A stretch of 64,000 bases of DNA from Methylophilus methylotrophus DSM 46235 = ATCC 53528 (GTDB lineage Bacteria > Pseudomonadota > Gammaproteobacteria > Burkholderiales > Methylophilaceae). The position numbers were made by a program, and so were the translations under genes. The stretch's first letter is position 1, and the number at the start of each line of letters is the position of its first letter. The notes below the pieces were generated by a model. That model was given only the letters and a program-made list of their open reading frames with translations. It ran no database searches and was not told the DNA's origin. Positions 7,923 to 17,385 of this stretch are shown here, one piece after another. The DNA lies in NCBI RefSeq assembly GCF_000378225.1, contig NZ_KB905147.1, positions 1-64,000 of the forward strand, given 5' to 3'.

Positions 7923-9236
7923 CTACTTGGGTGCCGCTTGCGCAGGTCCCCAAGCAGGTTCACGAATATCTCCGCCCGCTTCTGACAGGCGTTGCCTTAC
8001 TAAACCGTCCACAGTCACCGTCGCCAGGGTGCCCTTTCCACCTGCGCGCGTTGCGTACATGATGGTACGTGCGTTAGGTGCAAAAGTGGGTGACTCGTCC
8101 AACGAACCATTACTGAGCAATTTTACATCACCCGTGCCAAGATCCTGAACGGCAACCTTAAAGGAACCACCATCATTGCGGATATAGGTCAAATACTTGC
8201 CATCCGGTGAAAAACGCGGACTCACATTATAGCCCCCCTCAAACGTGACACGGGAAGCCGAGCCACCTGAAGCTGGAACTTTGTAAATCTGCGGGCGACC
8301 ACCACGGTCTGAGCTGAAATAAATATACTGGCCATCAGGTGAGAACGCTGGCTCGGTATCAATAGAGCTACTTTTAGTCACTTGCTGCAAATTGGAACCG
8401 TCCGCAGAAATTGTATAAATCTGCGAGTTAGCACCGTAAGTCAGCACCACCGCAAGCTTGCTACCATCAGGCGACCAGGCAGGGGCACTGTTATTGCCTT
8501 TAAAATTGGCAACGACTTTGCGCTCCCCGGTGTATAGGGACTGCACAAAGACAATCGGTTTCTTTTTCTCAAACGAGACATAGGCCATCTTAGTGCCATC
8601 AGGCGACCAGGCAGGAGAAATAATAGGCTCATTGGATGACACCAGTGTCTGGGCGTTAAAGCCATCGTAATCTGCAATCTGCAAGGTAAAGCGTTTGCCT
8701 ACTTTGGTCACATAGGCAATACGGGTGGCAAACGCCCCTGGTTGACCTGTGAATTTTTCGTAAATCTGGTCTGCGATCAAATGTGCAACGTGGCGGTATT
8801 GGCTGGGCGAGACGGTATAGGTCAATTGCAACAAGGCCGTCTGGCGCAGTACATCCATCACCTGCACAGACACCTTCAAATTGCCGCCCACCTGTTGCAC
8901 TTCACCTAAACTCAGACCTTGCGCTTTCAGCGCTGTCCAGTCCGTATATTTGATCTGTGACGCATTGGTTGGCAAGGCTGGCATGCCACTGGTATTGATG
9001 ATACGGAACATGCCACTACCGCGAAGATCGTTGCTGATAATTTCATGCAACCGGCTCTTCTGTGAATTAGCCGGTTCGGCCATAGGCAGAATCGCGATAG
9101 GTATCTGGATAGCACTACCACCACTGATTTCGATTTCCAAAGCAGCGTTGGCAGATGTAGCAAACATGCAGGCGAGCAGGCCAGCCAAAAAAATGCGCCA
9201 TACAGCGTATGTCAAATGACTGTAGACAGTTTTCAT
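7923..9236 (-). CDS. tolB: Tol-Pal system beta-propeller protein TolB
   Basis: TolB is the periplasmic partner of Pal and TolA. It has a signal peptide ending near SANA, an N-terminal alpha/beta domain (IQIPIAILPMAEPA, FRIINTSGMPALP) and a six-bladed propeller made of repeats such as SPAWSPDGTKMAYVSFE and EPAFSPDGQYIYFSSDRGG. The ATG giving MKTVYSHLTY is chosen because the precursor then has a normal signal length. A longer frame (ATG at 9254, TTG at 9269) is possible, and none of the starts has a clear ribosome binding site. A TATAAT box at 9272-9277 on the minus strand suggests an internal promoter between tolA and tolB. Confidence 0.93.
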   Translation of the reverse strand: MKTVYSHLTYAVWRIFLAGLLACMFATSANAALEIEISGGSAIQIPIAILPMAEPANSQKSRLHEIISNDLRGSGMFRIINTSGMPALPTNASQIKYTDWTALKAQGLSLGEVQQVGGNLKVSVQVMDVLRQTALLQLTYTVSPSQYRHVAHLIADQIYEKFTGQPGAFATRIAYVTKVGKRFTLQIADYDGFNAQTLVSSNEPIISPAWSPDGTKMAYVSFEKKKPIVFVQSLYTGERKVVANFKGNNSAPAWSPDGSKLAVVLTYGANSQIYTISADGSNLQQVTKSSSIDTEPAFSPDGQYIYFSSDRGGRPQIYKVPASGGSASRVTFEGGYNVSPRFSPDGKYLTYIRNDGGSFKVAVQDLGTGDVKLLSNGSLDESPTFAPNARTIMYATRAGGKGTLATVTVDGLVRQRLSEAGGDIREPAWGPAQAAPK

Positions 9237-9302
9237 GGTTTCAGTTTTATTCATTTGTTTTATATACAATAATTATAACGAAAAGCCCAGGTAGGTCATA
9301 GT

Positions 9303-10139
9303 TTAGCCTTTGGGCTTTAATTTCAAACGGATCTGATCCAGCAATTTTCTACGCTCTGCAGGATGATCTTCACCCGGTAAATCAAACGGCTTGGCTGACA
9401 ACACGGCTCGTATTACCGCATCATCACACACAGCATCACCCGATCCTTTGGCCAGCTTGGGCATTCCAGAAATATCGCCGGTGGCGGTCAACTGCATGTC
9501 CACCGCCAACTCCGGGTTGGATACCGGGCATAAGCTAGGATTCACATTGCTGCGGATTTTGCGCTTCATTAATTCCGCGTAATAGCCTAACACAGATGGA
9601 TCTACTGCCGCGGCGGCTGCGGCTTGTTGCGACTCCATATCCTGCTGACGCAGTGCTTCCTGGATTTTCTTAAGCTTATCCTCTTCCTCTTGTTTACGCA
9701 GGGCTTCCTGTATTTTCTTCAGTTTTTCTTCCTGTTTTTTCTGCTCAAGTTCTTTCTTTTTCTGTTCTTCTAGCTGCTTTTTTTTCTCATCTTCCTGCTT
9801 TTTGAGTGCAATTTGCGCTTCTTGTTCCGCTTGCTTGACTTGAGGGTCAGGTTTAGGCTGTGGTGGAGGTGGTTCTGGCTCCGGCGGTTTAGGCTCTGGC
9901 TTGGGTTCCGGCTCAGGCGGTGGCGGCGTCGGTTCCACGGGTTTGGTGACCGGTTTGGCCGGTTGCTTACTGGGCAGACTGTCCCATAATGTGGCTTCCA
10001 TGACACTGGGATTAACGTGCACTGCTTTCCAGTCAACCATGAAAATCATGCCCAGAAACAACAATACATGCATCAGTACAGAAAGTACTGCCGCGCGTTT
10101 GCGTATTGCCTGATCTTGTGGGGACAAATCGATTTTCAT
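9303..10139 (-). CDS. tolA: Cell envelope protein TolA
   Basis: TolA spans the periplasm and carries proton-motive energy from TolQR to Pal/TolB. The 278-residue protein has one N-terminal transmembrane helix (about 18-36), a proline-rich segment with repeats of PEPKPEPKPPEPEPPPPQPK, a long charged coiled coil (EEQKKKELEQKKQEEKLKKI), and a C-terminal domain with YYAELMKRKIRSNVNP and RAVLSAKPFDLPG. The low-complexity DNA around 9600-9950 is therefore coding, not a tandem-repeat locus. It lies between tolR and tolB. Confidence 0.94.
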   Translation of the reverse strand: MKIDLSPQDQAIRKRAAVLSVLMHVLLFLGMIFMVDWKAVHVNPSVMEATLWDSLPSKQPAKPVTKPVEPTPPPPEPEPKPEPKPPEPEPPPPQPKPDPQVKQAEQEAQIALKKQEDEKKKQLEEQKKKELEQKKQEEKLKKIQEALRKQEEEDKLKKIQEALRQQDMESQQAAAAAAVDPSVLGYYAELMKRKIRSNVNPSLCPVSNPELAVDMQLTATGDISGMPKLAKGSGDAVCDDAVIRAVLSAKPFDLPGEDHPAERRKLLDQIRLKLKPKG

Positions 10140-10188
10140 CTGGATAGGGTCGTTAAAGGATTACCACGTAGTTTGAGTCATTGGTTGC

Positions 10189-10581
10189 TTACTTTTCGTT
10201 CTGGAACAGCAAGCCAACCTTATCGACCTGTGCCTGCTTGAGCAAATCCATCACCGAGACCACCTCACCATAAGGAGTATTTTTATCAGCCGAAACCACG
10301 ACCGGCTTTTCGGCTTCTGACAGCCGTTGACGAATCAAAGCCAGCATATCATCGCGCCCCATCTCCTTACCATCCATCATGACAGTGCCCTCTTTCTTGA
10401 CTGTGACCACAATTGGATCGCCGCTTTGCTTGAGCGCTTGCCCAACTTTAGGCAACTCAACCATGCCAGGGTTCGTCATTGGAGCGGTGACCATAAAAAT
10501 CACAAGCAATACCAGCGTGACGTCGATATAAGGCACGACGTTAATCTGGTTCATCATGCGCCGTTTACGCGTTCTGCTCAT
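10189..10581 (-). CDS. tolR: Tol-Pal system protein TolR
   Basis: TolR forms the inner-membrane proton-driven motor together with TolQ. The 130-residue ExbD/TolR-family protein has one transmembrane helix containing the conserved proton-carrying Asp (INVVPYIDVTLVLLVIFMVT, Asp near residue 20), then a periplasmic domain with GKEMGRDDMLALIRQRL and VVSADKNTPYGEVVSVMDLL. It lies 11 bp after tolQ and 49 bp before tolA. Confidence 0.96.
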   Translation of the reverse strand: MSRTRKRRMMNQINVVPYIDVTLVLLVIFMVTAPMTNPGMVELPKVGQALKQSGDPIVVTVKKEGTVMMDGKEMGRDDMLALIRQRLSEAEKPVVVSADKNTPYGEVVSVMDLLKQAQVDKVGLLFQNEK

Positions 10582-10592
10582 GCGGGCTCCGA

Positions 10593-11267
10593 TCAGGCTC
10601 TACGTTGTAAAATGTTGGTAAATTCTTCGATAAAACTCTCGTAACGCACAGAGAGGCGATCAACGCCAGCGGCGAAACGGTTATAGGCAATGACAGCTGG
10701 AATCGCCGCGAATAAACCAATGGCCGTCGCCACCAAGGCCTCAGCAATACCAGGCGCCACTTGACTCAGGGTAGCCTGTGCCACATTAGACAGACCTCGG
10801 AAGGCATTCATAATGCCCCAGACAGTGCCAAACAAACCAATGTATGGACTGACAGAACCGACAGAGGCCAGGAATGGCAAATGGGAATCCAGGTAGTCGA
10901 GCTCACGGTTATAGGCTGCACGCATGGCTCGACGCGTCGCTTCCATCACATCACTGACTTCTGCATCTTTTTGCTGCTTGTAGCGGATAAACTCCTTTAA
11001 CCCAGCCTGAAAAATGCTGGCCATGCCTTGGGGCGTTTTCCTGCCAGCAGTGATGCGTTCATACAGCTCGTTCAGGTCGCCGCCAGACCAAAACTGTGCT
11101 TCAAACTGATCTACATTTTCATTTGCCGCCTTCAATGAAAACACTTTAATGAAGATATACCACCAGGAGACCAGTGAGGTCAGCAGCAAGATCAGCATCA
11201 CCAGCTGAACTGGCAAACTGGCCCCGCTCACCAGGGTAAAAATCGACATATCGTTCGTTACATTCAT
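10593..11267 (-). CDS. tolQ: Tol-Pal system proton channel TolQ
   Basis: TolQ is the MotA/ExbB-family inner-membrane channel subunit that works with TolR. The 224-residue protein has three membrane segments (about 15-37, 130-155 and 165-190), with the conserved FLASVGSVSPYIGLFGTVWGI and PGIAEALVATAIGLFAAIPAVIAYN. Its start overlaps the stop of ybgC by 4 bp (ATGA), giving the conserved ybgC-tolQ-tolR order and translational coupling. Confidence 0.96.
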   Translation of the reverse strand: MNVTNDMSIFTLVSGASLPVQLVMLILLLTSLVSWWYIFIKVFSLKAANENVDQFEAQFWSGGDLNELYERITAGRKTPQGMASIFQAGLKEFIRYKQQKDAEVSDVMEATRRAMRAAYNRELDYLDSHLPFLASVGSVSPYIGLFGTVWGIMNAFRGLSNVAQATLSQVAPGIAEALVATAIGLFAAIPAVIAYNRFAAGVDRLSVRYESFIEEFTNILQRRA

Positions 11268-11671
11268 GAAGACTCCAGTGCAATTTTGATACGGGCCGGA
11301 ATACCCGTGGGTTTAAATGAATCTGCATCCACACAGGCCACCTTGACCTGTGCCTCAATTAAAACGGTTTCACCACGCATGATTTGTTGGCGGCAACTGA
11401 AACTGCCACGGCCCATTTCCATCAATTGTGAAAACACTTCTAACTCTTCATCCAGCCGCGCTGGTTTTTTAAACTGTAGTTGCATGCTATGCACAACAAA
11501 CAACACCTGCTCTTGTTGCTTTAAAGCACCCTGGGCAAAACCAGATGCCCGCAACCATTCAGTCCGTGCGCGCTCCATAAAATTCAGGTAGCGGCTGTGA
11601 TATACCACACCACCGGCATCGGTATCCTCGTAATACACACGAACCGGGAACACGAACATATTATTGCCCAT
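11264..11671 (-). CDS. ybgC: Acyl-CoA thioesterase YbgC
   Basis: YbgC is a hot-dog-fold thioesterase of the Tol-Pal cluster, thought to act on acyl-CoA or acyl-ACP near the inner membrane. The diagnostic motif [20 protein letters not shown] contains the catalytic Asp, followed by [15 protein letters not shown]. Possible starts are GTG at 11686, ATG at 11671 and ATG at 11659 ([10 protein letters not shown]); the middle one is given. All overlap or abut the end of ruvB, suggesting read-through from ruvCAB into tol-pal. Length is about 130-140 residues, as in the family. Confidence 0.93.
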   Translation of the reverse strand: MGNNMFVFPVRVYYEDTDAGGVVYHSRYLNFMERARTEWLRASGFAQGALKQQEQVLFVVHSMQLQFKKPARLDEELEVFSQLMEMGRGSFSCRQQIMRGETVLIEAQVKVACVDADSFKPTGIPARIKIALESS

Positions 11672-12704
11672 CTTGCCACAATTCACCTGACACCATACTT
11701 GCAGGCGCCTTCAGGCCGAAGTGCTGATAGGTTAACATGGTCGCGACGCGTCCACGCGGCGTACGCATCAGGTAGCCTTGCTGGATCAGGTAAGGCTCCA
11801 GCACATCCTCTATCGTATCGCGCTCTTCGCCAATGGCTGCAGCCAGATTATCCAGGCCAACCGGCCCACCACCAAACTTTTCAACCACGGCCTGCAACAG
11901 TTTGCGGTCCATCACATCTAACCCCTGCTGATCCACATCCAGCATTTTCAGGGCAGCATCTGCAATCAGATCAGTGACGACCCCATCCGATTTGACCTGG
12001 GCATAATCACGCACGCGGCGTAGCAAGCGGTTGGCAATACGGGGGGTGCCACGCGCACGGCGTGCAATTTCATAGGCGCCCGCCTGCTGCATGTCAACTT
12101 CGAGCAAACTGGCTGAGCGGCTCACGATCCTGGCAAGTTCGTCATGGGAGTAAAATTCCAGGCGGGCGACGATGCCAAAACGGTCACGCAAAGGATTGGT
12201 CAACATGCCTGCGCGCGTAGTGGCCCCCACCAGCGTAAACGGCGGCAAATCCAGGCGTACACTGCGTGCGGCGGGACCTTCACCAATCATGATATCCAGC
12301 CGGTAATCTTCCATGGCTGGATACAAAATCTCTTCCACCACCGGGCTTAAACGGTGAATTTCATCAATAAACAGCACATCATTAGGTTCAAGATTGGTCA
12401 GCAAGGCAGCGAGGTCGCCGGCTCGCTCCAATACAGGGCCAGAAGTCATGCGTAAATTGACTCCCATCTCTTTAGCCACGATATGGGCCAAGGTGGTTTT
12501 GCCGAGACCAGGCGGGCCAAATAGCAACACATGGTCCAGCGCTTCCTGGCGGCCACGGGCGGCATTGATGAAAATTTCGAGCTGACCGCGCGCTTTTTCC
12601 TGCCCGACATATTCGTCCAGCAGTTTAGGTCGCAGTGCACGCTCCAGCGCTTCTTCCTGAACGCTGGCACTGGCAGGCGCTACAAGTCTATCGGTTTCTA
12701 TCAT
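11661..12704 (-). CDS. ruvB: Holliday junction branch-migration ATPase RuvB
   Basis: RuvB is the AAA+ hexameric motor that drives branch migration of Holliday junctions with RuvA. The 347-residue protein has Walker [13 protein letters not shown], Walker [12 protein letters not shown], the sensor segment [20 protein letters not shown], and a C-terminal winged helix with [20 protein letters not shown]. Length is as usual. It follows ruvA after 150 bp in which no gene is seen, and its end overlaps the start of ybgC. Confidence 0.97.
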   Translation of the reverse strand: MIETDRLVAPASASVQEEALERALRPKLLDEYVGQEKARGQLEIFINAARGRQEALDHVLLFGPPGLGKTTLAHIVAKEMGVNLRMTSGPVLERAGDLAALLTNLEPNDVLFIDEIHRLSPVVEEILYPAMEDYRLDIMIGEGPAARSVRLDLPPFTLVGATTRAGMLTNPLRDRFGIVARLEFYSHDELARIVSRSASLLEVDMQQAGAYEIARRARGTPRIANRLLRRVRDYAQVKSDGVVTDLIADAALKMLDVDQQGLDVMDRKLLQAVVEKFGGGPVGLDNLAAAIGEERDTIEDVLEPYLIQQGYLMRTPRGRVATMLTYQHFGLKAPASMVSGELWQDGQ

Positions 12705-12853
12705 GAGTGATCGGCGATGAAGTGCAGTACAACACTAAACAATATAGGGCCTCATGCCGCTGTTGAAGAAGGTTATTTTTTCGTCATCATACCATGCAGC
12801 GTGTGACTATTACAGACCATGACAGTCCGCCAATGGTTGCACCTTACTCGCCA

Positions 12854-13429
12854 TTACTTGGCAAGGTACTTAAGTGCCTGGCGAATACCGTCACTGACAC
12901 TGATGCCAGGCTCCAGCATCTTGATGGTCGCCTGGGCTTCTCGCTCATGGTAACCTAGGGCCACCAGTGCATTGAGGATGTCATCCGTGGCGGCTTTCGC
13001 TGCAGGTTGCGCGGAAGTTGATCCACTAACCACAAACTTGTCTTTGAGCTCCAGCAGCAAACGCTCAGCGGTTTTTTTTCCTATGCCAGGAATACGGGTC
13101 AGCATGGAAACCTCTTGCTGGCTGACGGCCAACATCAAGTCATTGACACTGACCCCACTTAAAATCGACAGTGCAGACTTGGCACCTATGCCATTGACTT
13201 TGAGGAGTTGCTTGAAGGTATTTTTTTCCTGCTCGCTGCCAAAGCCATAGAGCAATTGCGCGTCTTCCCGCACCACCATGTGCGTTAATACCTGCACCGA
13301 CTGACCCAGCTCAGGCAGGTTGTAAAAGGTGCTCATGGGGACTTCGACCTCGTAACCGACACCATTGCAATCGATGACAATCAACGGTGGGGATTTTTCC
13401 AGCAATCGGCCATTCAGACGCGCAATCAT
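12854..13429 (-). CDS. ruvA: Holliday junction DNA-binding protein RuvA
   Basis: RuvA recognises four-way junctions and loads RuvB. The 191-residue protein begins [20 protein letters not shown] (OB-fold domain), continues with two helix-hairpin-helix motifs ([18 protein letters not shown] and [20 protein letters not shown]), and ends with the RuvB-binding domain containing [16 protein letters not shown]. The frame is open further upstream but that part overlaps ruvC. The ATG at 13427-13429 overlaps the ruvC stop by 4 bp (ATGA), a normal coupling. Confidence 0.97.
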   Translation of the reverse strand: MIARLNGRLLEKSPPLIVIDCNGVGYEVEVPMSTFYNLPELGQSVQVLTHMVVREDAQLLYGFGSEQEKNTFKQLLKVNGIGAKSALSILSGVSVNDLMLAVSQQEVSMLTRIPGIGKKTAERLLLELKDKFVVSGSTSAQPAAKAATDDILNALVALGYHEREAQATIKMLEPGISVSDGIRQALKYLAK

Positions 13430-13986
13430 ATCAATCTTCCATTTCTCACCCTGAACCCGGCGGTCGCCAATGCCCCCAGCCCTTGCCCGCCATGCGCATG
13501 ACAGATGGCACACGCCAATGCATCGGCTGAATCGGGACTAGGATTCGCGGGCAGTTTTAACAGACGCTTCACCATTTCCTGCACTTGCTCTTTTTGGGCA
13601 TGGCCATTGCCAACTACGGATTGCTTGACTTGCAAGGCGGTGTATTCGGCAACAGACAACTGGCGGATGACCGCCGCCGAAATGGCTGCCCCACGCGCCT
13701 GTCCTAATAAAAGCGTAGATTGAGGATTCACGTTAACGAACACCTTTTCAATCGCCACCTGCGTCGGCTGGTAAGTGTCAATGACTTCAAACAAGCCATC
13801 CAAGATCACTTTCAAGCGCTCGGGCAATGCTTCTTTTTCTGACTCGCCATCCTCGCTTTTTTTGGCCGCGGCAGTTTTGATCAGGCCACTGGTGACATAA
13901 GACAGCTTGCCATCTACAGCCTCAATGACACCAAAACCGGTAATCCTGAGCCCGGGATCTATCCCCAAGATGCGTTGCGAGGCCAT
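13426..13986 (-). CDS. ruvC: Crossover junction endodeoxyribonuclease RuvC
   Basis: RuvC resolves Holliday junctions by paired nicking within RuvAB-bound DNA. The 186-residue protein has the RNase H-like fold with acidic active-site residues visible in [14 protein letters not shown] (Asp7), [15 protein letters not shown] (Glu) and [16 protein letters not shown] (Asp). It is first in ruvC-ruvA-ruvB, overlapping ruvA by 4 bp, and lies 38 bp after yebC, which commonly precedes ruvC. Confidence 0.96.
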   Translation of the reverse strand: MASQRILGIDPGLRITGFGVIEAVDGKLSYVTSGLIKTAAAKKSEDGESEKEALPERLKVILDGLFEVIDTYQPTQVAIEKVFVNVNPQSTLLLGQARGAAISAAVIRQLSVAEYTALQVKQSVVGNGHAQKEQVQEMVKRLLKLPANPSPDSADALACAICHAHGGQGLGALATAGFRVRNGRLI

Positions 13987-14024
13987 TAAAAATGACTCCC
14001 CCAGCCAGCGAAGAATATCACTGG

Positions 14025-14750
14025 TTACTCTTCGATCACGGCAGAAGTGTAGACGTCCTGCACGTCATCCAGGTCTTCCAGCATATCGAGGATTTTTTGC
14101 ATTTTGACGGCATCATCGCCAGTAAAGACCACCTCATTCAAAGGCTTCATGGTCACTTGTGCCATGACAGCCTTGAGGCCCGCAGCTTCCAGCGCTTCTT
14201 TGACAGTCACAAAGTCGCCGGGCGCAGTAATTACTTCAATGCTGCCGTCTTCATCGGTAATCACGTCTTCGGCACCAGCTTCGAGCGCCGCTTCCATCAC
14301 GGCATCTTCAGAAACTCCTGGCTCAAATACCAGTTGGCCACAGTGTTTGAACATAAAAGCCACGCTGCCATCAGTCCCCAGGTTACCACCGTGTTTGGTC
14401 AAGGCATGACGTACATCCATTACCGCGCGCTGACGGTTATCGGTCAGACAATCAATAATAATGGCCGCACCATTAATGCCATAACCTTCATAACGGATTT
14501 CTTCATAGTTCACACCTTCCAATTCACCCGTGCCTTTTTTAATGGCACGCGTAATATTGTCTGAGGGCATGTTTTCTTCTTTGGCCGCTGCCACTGCTGC
14601 GCGCAAACGTGGGTTCATGGCCGTATCGCCACCCCCCATACGGGCAGAAACCGTGATTTCCTTGATCAGCTTGGTGAAGATTTTGCCGCGCTTGGCATCC
14701 TGACGGCCTTTACGGTGTTGAATATTGGCCCATTTACTATGTCCAGCCAT
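14025..14750 (-). CDS. yebC: YebC/PmpR family DNA-binding regulator
   Basis: A member of the YebC family (TACO1 in mitochondria), described both as transcriptional regulators and as factors helping ribosomes through difficult sequences. The 241-residue protein has the hallmark start [20 protein letters not shown], then [26 protein letters not shown] and [20 protein letters not shown]. Length and motifs match the family well. It heads the yebC-ruvC-ruvA-ruvB group. Confidence 0.94.
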   Translation of the reverse strand: MAGHSKWANIQHRKGRQDAKRGKIFTKLIKEITVSARMGGGDTAMNPRLRAAVAAAKEENMPSDNITRAIKKGTGELEGVNYEEIRYEGYGINGAAIIIDCLTDNRQRAVMDVRHALTKHGGNLGTDGSVAFMFKHCGQLVFEPGVSEDAVMEAALEAGAEDVITDEDGSIEVITAPGDFVTVKEALEAAGLKAVMAQVTMKPLNEVVFTGDDAVKMQKILDMLEDLDDVQDVYTSAVIEE

Positions 14751-14846
14751 AGTGCTTCCTTGTATTTTTTAACAACGTTGTTGAGATCATTGAACTCACC
14801 AATTTTACCACAGCCACCTGAACGCCAAGCGACCGTCGCGCACAAC

Positions 14847-14874
14847 AAAAAAGCCTGACATGGTCAGGCCTTTT
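14847..14874 (-). terminator. Terminator after the marR-eamA operon
   Basis: A GCCTGAC / GTCAGGC stem is extended by A-T pairs and, on the minus strand, ends in a run of six T. It lies 20 bp past the stop codon of the EamA transporter gene and in front of yebC. Confidence 0.8.
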
Positions 14875-14893
14875 ATGAAAGACTAGCGCTGCA

Positions 14894-15796
14894 CTACTGA
14901 CTCTTGCCGTAAGCAGGCTGCATCATGAGAAAGGAAATCAGGCTCAGTGAAAAGATAATCAAACCCATCCCCGTCATTTCCATATGATCCGGCACTTCAT
15001 TTAACTGTATCCATGCCGCAATCACACCAATCACTGGTGCCAGCATGGATGCCATACTGGCGACACCCGCCGGCAACCGCTGCAAGGCGAACAACCACAG
15101 CAACCAGGCCAATGCACCACACAACACCACATTAAACAAAACAGCACCGATCAAGTAGGTAGACCAATCAATCGCCGGCGCAGGCACCAGCCAGGCAATC
15201 AGCACCATGGGCAGCGACCCCAGCAACATCGGCCATGCCGTCAGATTAATCAAGTCGAGCGTGGGATGGCGCTGATGCAACTGCTTGGTCATGATGGCAG
15301 ACAATGCCCATGACACGCCAGACAATACTGCCAGCAACATGCTAAAACTGTCGGCACGGATATGCAGCGGATCAAAAATAAACAACATCCCCAGCACTGC
15401 CGCAATCACCGCCAGCCATTGCCACCCGTGCACACGCTCACCCAGCATGGGCCAAGCGAACAGCAAGGTCCAGAACGGCATGGTGTAGGTCAGCACTGCC
15501 GTTTTACCAGCGCCGCCTGCTACCAGTGCCCACATCAACACGCCAGTGAAGCCCACATTCTGCAAAATGCCCAACAGCAACATCGTAGGAAACTCTGTAA
15601 GCCCCATTGGACGGCGCGTCACATACAACACAACAAACAGCACCAACGCCCCAAAAAACGTTCGCATGGCAGCAAACTGGAACGGCCCTGCATATTGCAG
15701 TGCGCTCTTCATCACTACCCAGTTATACCCCCAGATGATAGTGAGTATCAGCAGCGCAGTCATCGCTTGCGAACGTTGTTTGATCAATTGATCCAT
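14894..15796 (-). CDS. EamA/DMT-family transporter
   Basis: An inner-membrane protein of the drug/metabolite transporter superfamily, probably an exporter; the substrate cannot be read from sequence. The 300-residue protein has about ten hydrophobic helices and two EamA repeats, with the characteristic IIWGYNWVVMKSAL at the start of repeat 1 and a long GVSWALSAIMTKQL at the start of repeat 2. It is the third gene of a minus-strand cluster (marR, SnoaL-like gene, this gene) with gaps of about 30 bp, so it is likely controlled by the MarR protein. A terminator follows. Confidence 0.88.
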   Translation of the reverse strand: MDQLIKQRSQAMTALLILTIIWGYNWVVMKSALQYAGPFQFAAMRTFFGALVLFVVLYVTRRPMGLTEFPTMLLLGILQNVGFTGVLMWALVAGGAGKTAVLTYTMPFWTLLFAWPMLGERVHGWQWLAVIAAVLGMLFIFDPLHIRADSFSMLLAVLSGVSWALSAIMTKQLHQRHPTLDLINLTAWPMLLGSLPMVLIAWLVPAPAIDWSTYLIGAVLFNVVLCGALAWLLWLFALQRLPAGVASMASMLAPVIGVIAAWIQLNEVPDHMEMTGMGLIIFSLSLISFLMMQPAYGKSQ

Positions 15797-15829
15797 AAAC
15801 CTTGTTCCACGGGAGATGTGAGGTATGTA

Positions 15830-16207
15830 TTAATTCCAGATGTGCGTCACGGCCAACCACTGACCATCTGCCTGCTTTTGGAAAACAACTTGTACATTGC
15901 CGCCAAACTGCTGTTTGACACCATCTTCGCCCACCATGGCTGCTGCCCAATTCCCGGTTTGAGTCGCCATCGTATCGCTCACCACGGCCTCTTTCATAGT
16001 GAGTGCATGTTCAATGACACCTGCCTGAATCAAACCACCAAAAAAGTCAGCCACAGCCTGGCGGCCTTTAACCACCTGGCCAGCAGGTGCCGGCATCACG
16101 ATTGCGTCGTTGGCGTACAAGGCCGCAATCGCCTGTGTATTTTTGCTGTTAAACGCAGCGTCAAATTGCTGGTTCAATGTAGTTAATGTGTCTACAACAG
16201 TTGCCAT
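15830..16207 (-). CDS. SnoaL-like / DUF4440 family protein
   Basis: A 125-residue protein of the NTF2-like superfamily (SgcJ/EcaC or DUF4440 type). The pattern FDAAFNSKNTQAIAALYAND followed by APAGQVVKGRQAVADFF and VVFQKQADGQWLAVTHIWN is typical of this cone-shaped fold. Members bind or isomerise small molecules, but no catalytic role can be assigned here. A ribosome binding site (AAGGAG) precedes the ATG. It lies between marR and the EamA transporter gene in a probable three-gene operon, so it may handle the compound that the transporter exports; that is inference. Confidence 0.8.
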   Translation of the reverse strand: MATVVDTLTTLNQQFDAAFNSKNTQAIAALYANDAIVMPAPAGQVVKGRQAVADFFGGLIQAGVIEHALTMKEAVVSDTMATQTGNWAAAMVGEDGVKQQFGGNVQVVFQKQADGQWLAVTHIWN

Positions 16208-16236
16208 GGTGAAACTCCTTCATTGAAAAATCGAAT

Positions 16237-16749
16237 TTACTGATTAAAATCCCAAGCTGACATCCCGCGGTCTATCACCCCTAAAATTGCTTGTAAATCA
16301 TTACGTTGCTGCTCATTTAAGCCCTGCATGCACAACCGCAATCGCGTGTAGTAATCCGGCATCACTGCATCCAGCTTGGCTTGCCCAGCGGGCGTGAGCT
16401 GGATCTTCACGCTGCGCCTGTCTTGCGGCACAGAGATACGCTGCACTAATCCGCCTTGCTCCAACCCATCAAGCAGGCCAGTCATGCTGGCACGCGTCAC
16501 GCCCAGCTTTTCAGCTAATACCGAAGGTGTAGAGGTCAGGTCGGTTTCACGCATGAGTAAAATCAGCACCCACCAGCGTCCTTGCAGCAAGTCATGCTTG
16601 CTCAGGCAAGCATCCAGTGCGACCGACAAATCAGTCGCTACCCGCAATAACATCAGGAAGCTGGCAATGGCTGTGACATCCGCTTCTGGATAGCGTTGCG
16701 CAAACCGGCGTAATACTTCTTGAGTAGGGAGATCTCTGAGCTGCAACAT
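16237..16749 (-). CDS. MarR-family transcriptional regulator
   Basis: A winged-helix dimeric repressor of the MarR family. The protein (about 170 residues) has the recognition region LTSTPSVLAEKLGVTRASMT and wing ISVPQDRRSVKIQLTPAGQAKLD. A longer frame starts at ATG 16761, but a consensus promoter has its -10 box at 16760-16765, so transcription should start near 16753 and the ATG at 16747-16749 (MLQLRDLPTQ) is the likely start, on a nearly leaderless message. A 10-bp inverted repeat covers promoter and start, fitting autorepression. It heads a three-gene operon with a SnoaL-like protein and an EamA exporter. Confidence 0.88.
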   Translation of the reverse strand: MLQLRDLPTQEVLRRFAQRYPEADVTAIASFLMLLRVATDLSVALDACLSKHDLLQGRWWVLILLMRETDLTSTPSVLAEKLGVTRASMTGLLDGLEQGGLVQRISVPQDRRSVKIQLTPAGQAKLDAVMPDYYTRLRLCMQGLNEQQRNDLQAILGVIDRGMSAWDFNQ

Positions 16750-16787
16750 AATTAGCCTCATTATAGTTAGGTGGCTAATTATGTCAA
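16748..16787 (-). promoter_or_regulatory. marR promoter and overlapping operator
   Basis: On the minus strand, TTGACA (16782-16787) and TATAAT (16760-16765) are separated by 16 bp, a consensus sigma-70 promoter. A perfect 10-bp inverted repeat, ATAATTAGCC (16748-16757) and GGCTAATTAT (16773-16782), with a 15-bp spacer, encloses the spacer and -10 box. That is a good candidate for the binding site of the MarR protein encoded directly downstream. Confidence 0.7.
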
Positions 16788-16859
16788 GTGTAATTTTTGT
16801 TTTTCTTATGCAATCATCGGTGTATATTCTTTGTTCGTGCCCTATGAAAGGAGGAAGTC

Positions 16860-17291
16860 ATGAAGACGCTTCAACAAGTACTCTCTCATAAAACTCACCA
16901 AGGCATTATCAGTATTTCGCCTAACCGACCGGTTTATGATGCACTGGTTATCCTGGCAGAATACAAAATCGGTGCACTGGCCGTGATCAAGGATGGCGAA
17001 CTGGTGGGCATTTTCTCCGAGCGTGACTATGCGCGTGAGATCATTCTCAAGGGTCGCTCGTCCAAAACAACGCCTGTCAGTGACGTCATGACGGAAAAGG
17101 TCATTATCGGCAAAGCGTCAGACCTGGTGGAGTCAGCCATGAGCACCATGCTGGAAAAGCGCATTCGCCACCTGCCTGTGGTCGACAACGGAAAAATGCT
17201 GGGGATGCTGTCTATCGGCGATGTCCTGAAGGAAACTATTAGCTACCAGCAGGAACTGATCAAGCAGCTGGAAAGCTATATACACAGTTAA
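16860..17291 (+). CDS. CBS-domain-pair protein
   Basis: A 143-residue protein made almost entirely of two CBS domains (residues about 10-65 and 75-135), with motifs SISPNRPVYDALVILAEYKI, ALAVIKDGELVGIFSERDYA, SDVMTEKVIIGKASDLVESA and RHLPVVDNGKMLGMLSIGDV. CBS pairs bind adenine nucleotides and act as energy or ligand sensors; as a stand-alone module its partner is unknown. A strong ribosome binding site AAAGGAGG (16847-16854) sets the start. It is transcribed away from marR, and a TATATT box at 16823-16828 may be its -10. A bidirectional terminator follows. Confidence 0.88.
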   Translation: MKTLQQVLSHKTHQGIISISPNRPVYDALVILAEYKIGALAVIKDGELVGIFSERDYAREIILKGRSSKTTPVSDVMTEKVIIGKASDLVESAMSTMLEKRIRHLPVVDNGKMLGMLSIGDVLKETISYQQELIKQLESYIHS

Positions 17292-17310
17292 CAGGCTGGG
17301 TTGGTTCAAT

Positions 17311-17337
17311 AAAAAAGGGGGCAGGCTCCCCTTTTAA
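17311..17337. terminator. Bidirectional terminator
   Basis: AAAAAGGGG / CCCCTTTT stem with a short loop lies between the convergent CBS-domain gene and trhP. A and T runs flank both sides, so it can end transcription in either direction. Confidence 0.7.
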
Positions 17338-17385
17338 ATATATCAGCCCTATACGCTTAAAGGTGCTGATGCGCTGGGACTTGCC

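Noticed and set aside
9600-9960. Apparent tandem-repeat low-complexity DNA
   Set aside because: It encodes the Lys/Glu coiled coil and Pro-rich spacer of TolA, so it is not a separate repeat locus.
15362-16186. 274-codon plus-strand open frame
   Set aside because: Antisense to the EamA transporter and SnoaL-like genes, His/Gln/Pro-rich as expected for a reverse-frame shadow of GC-containing coding sequence.
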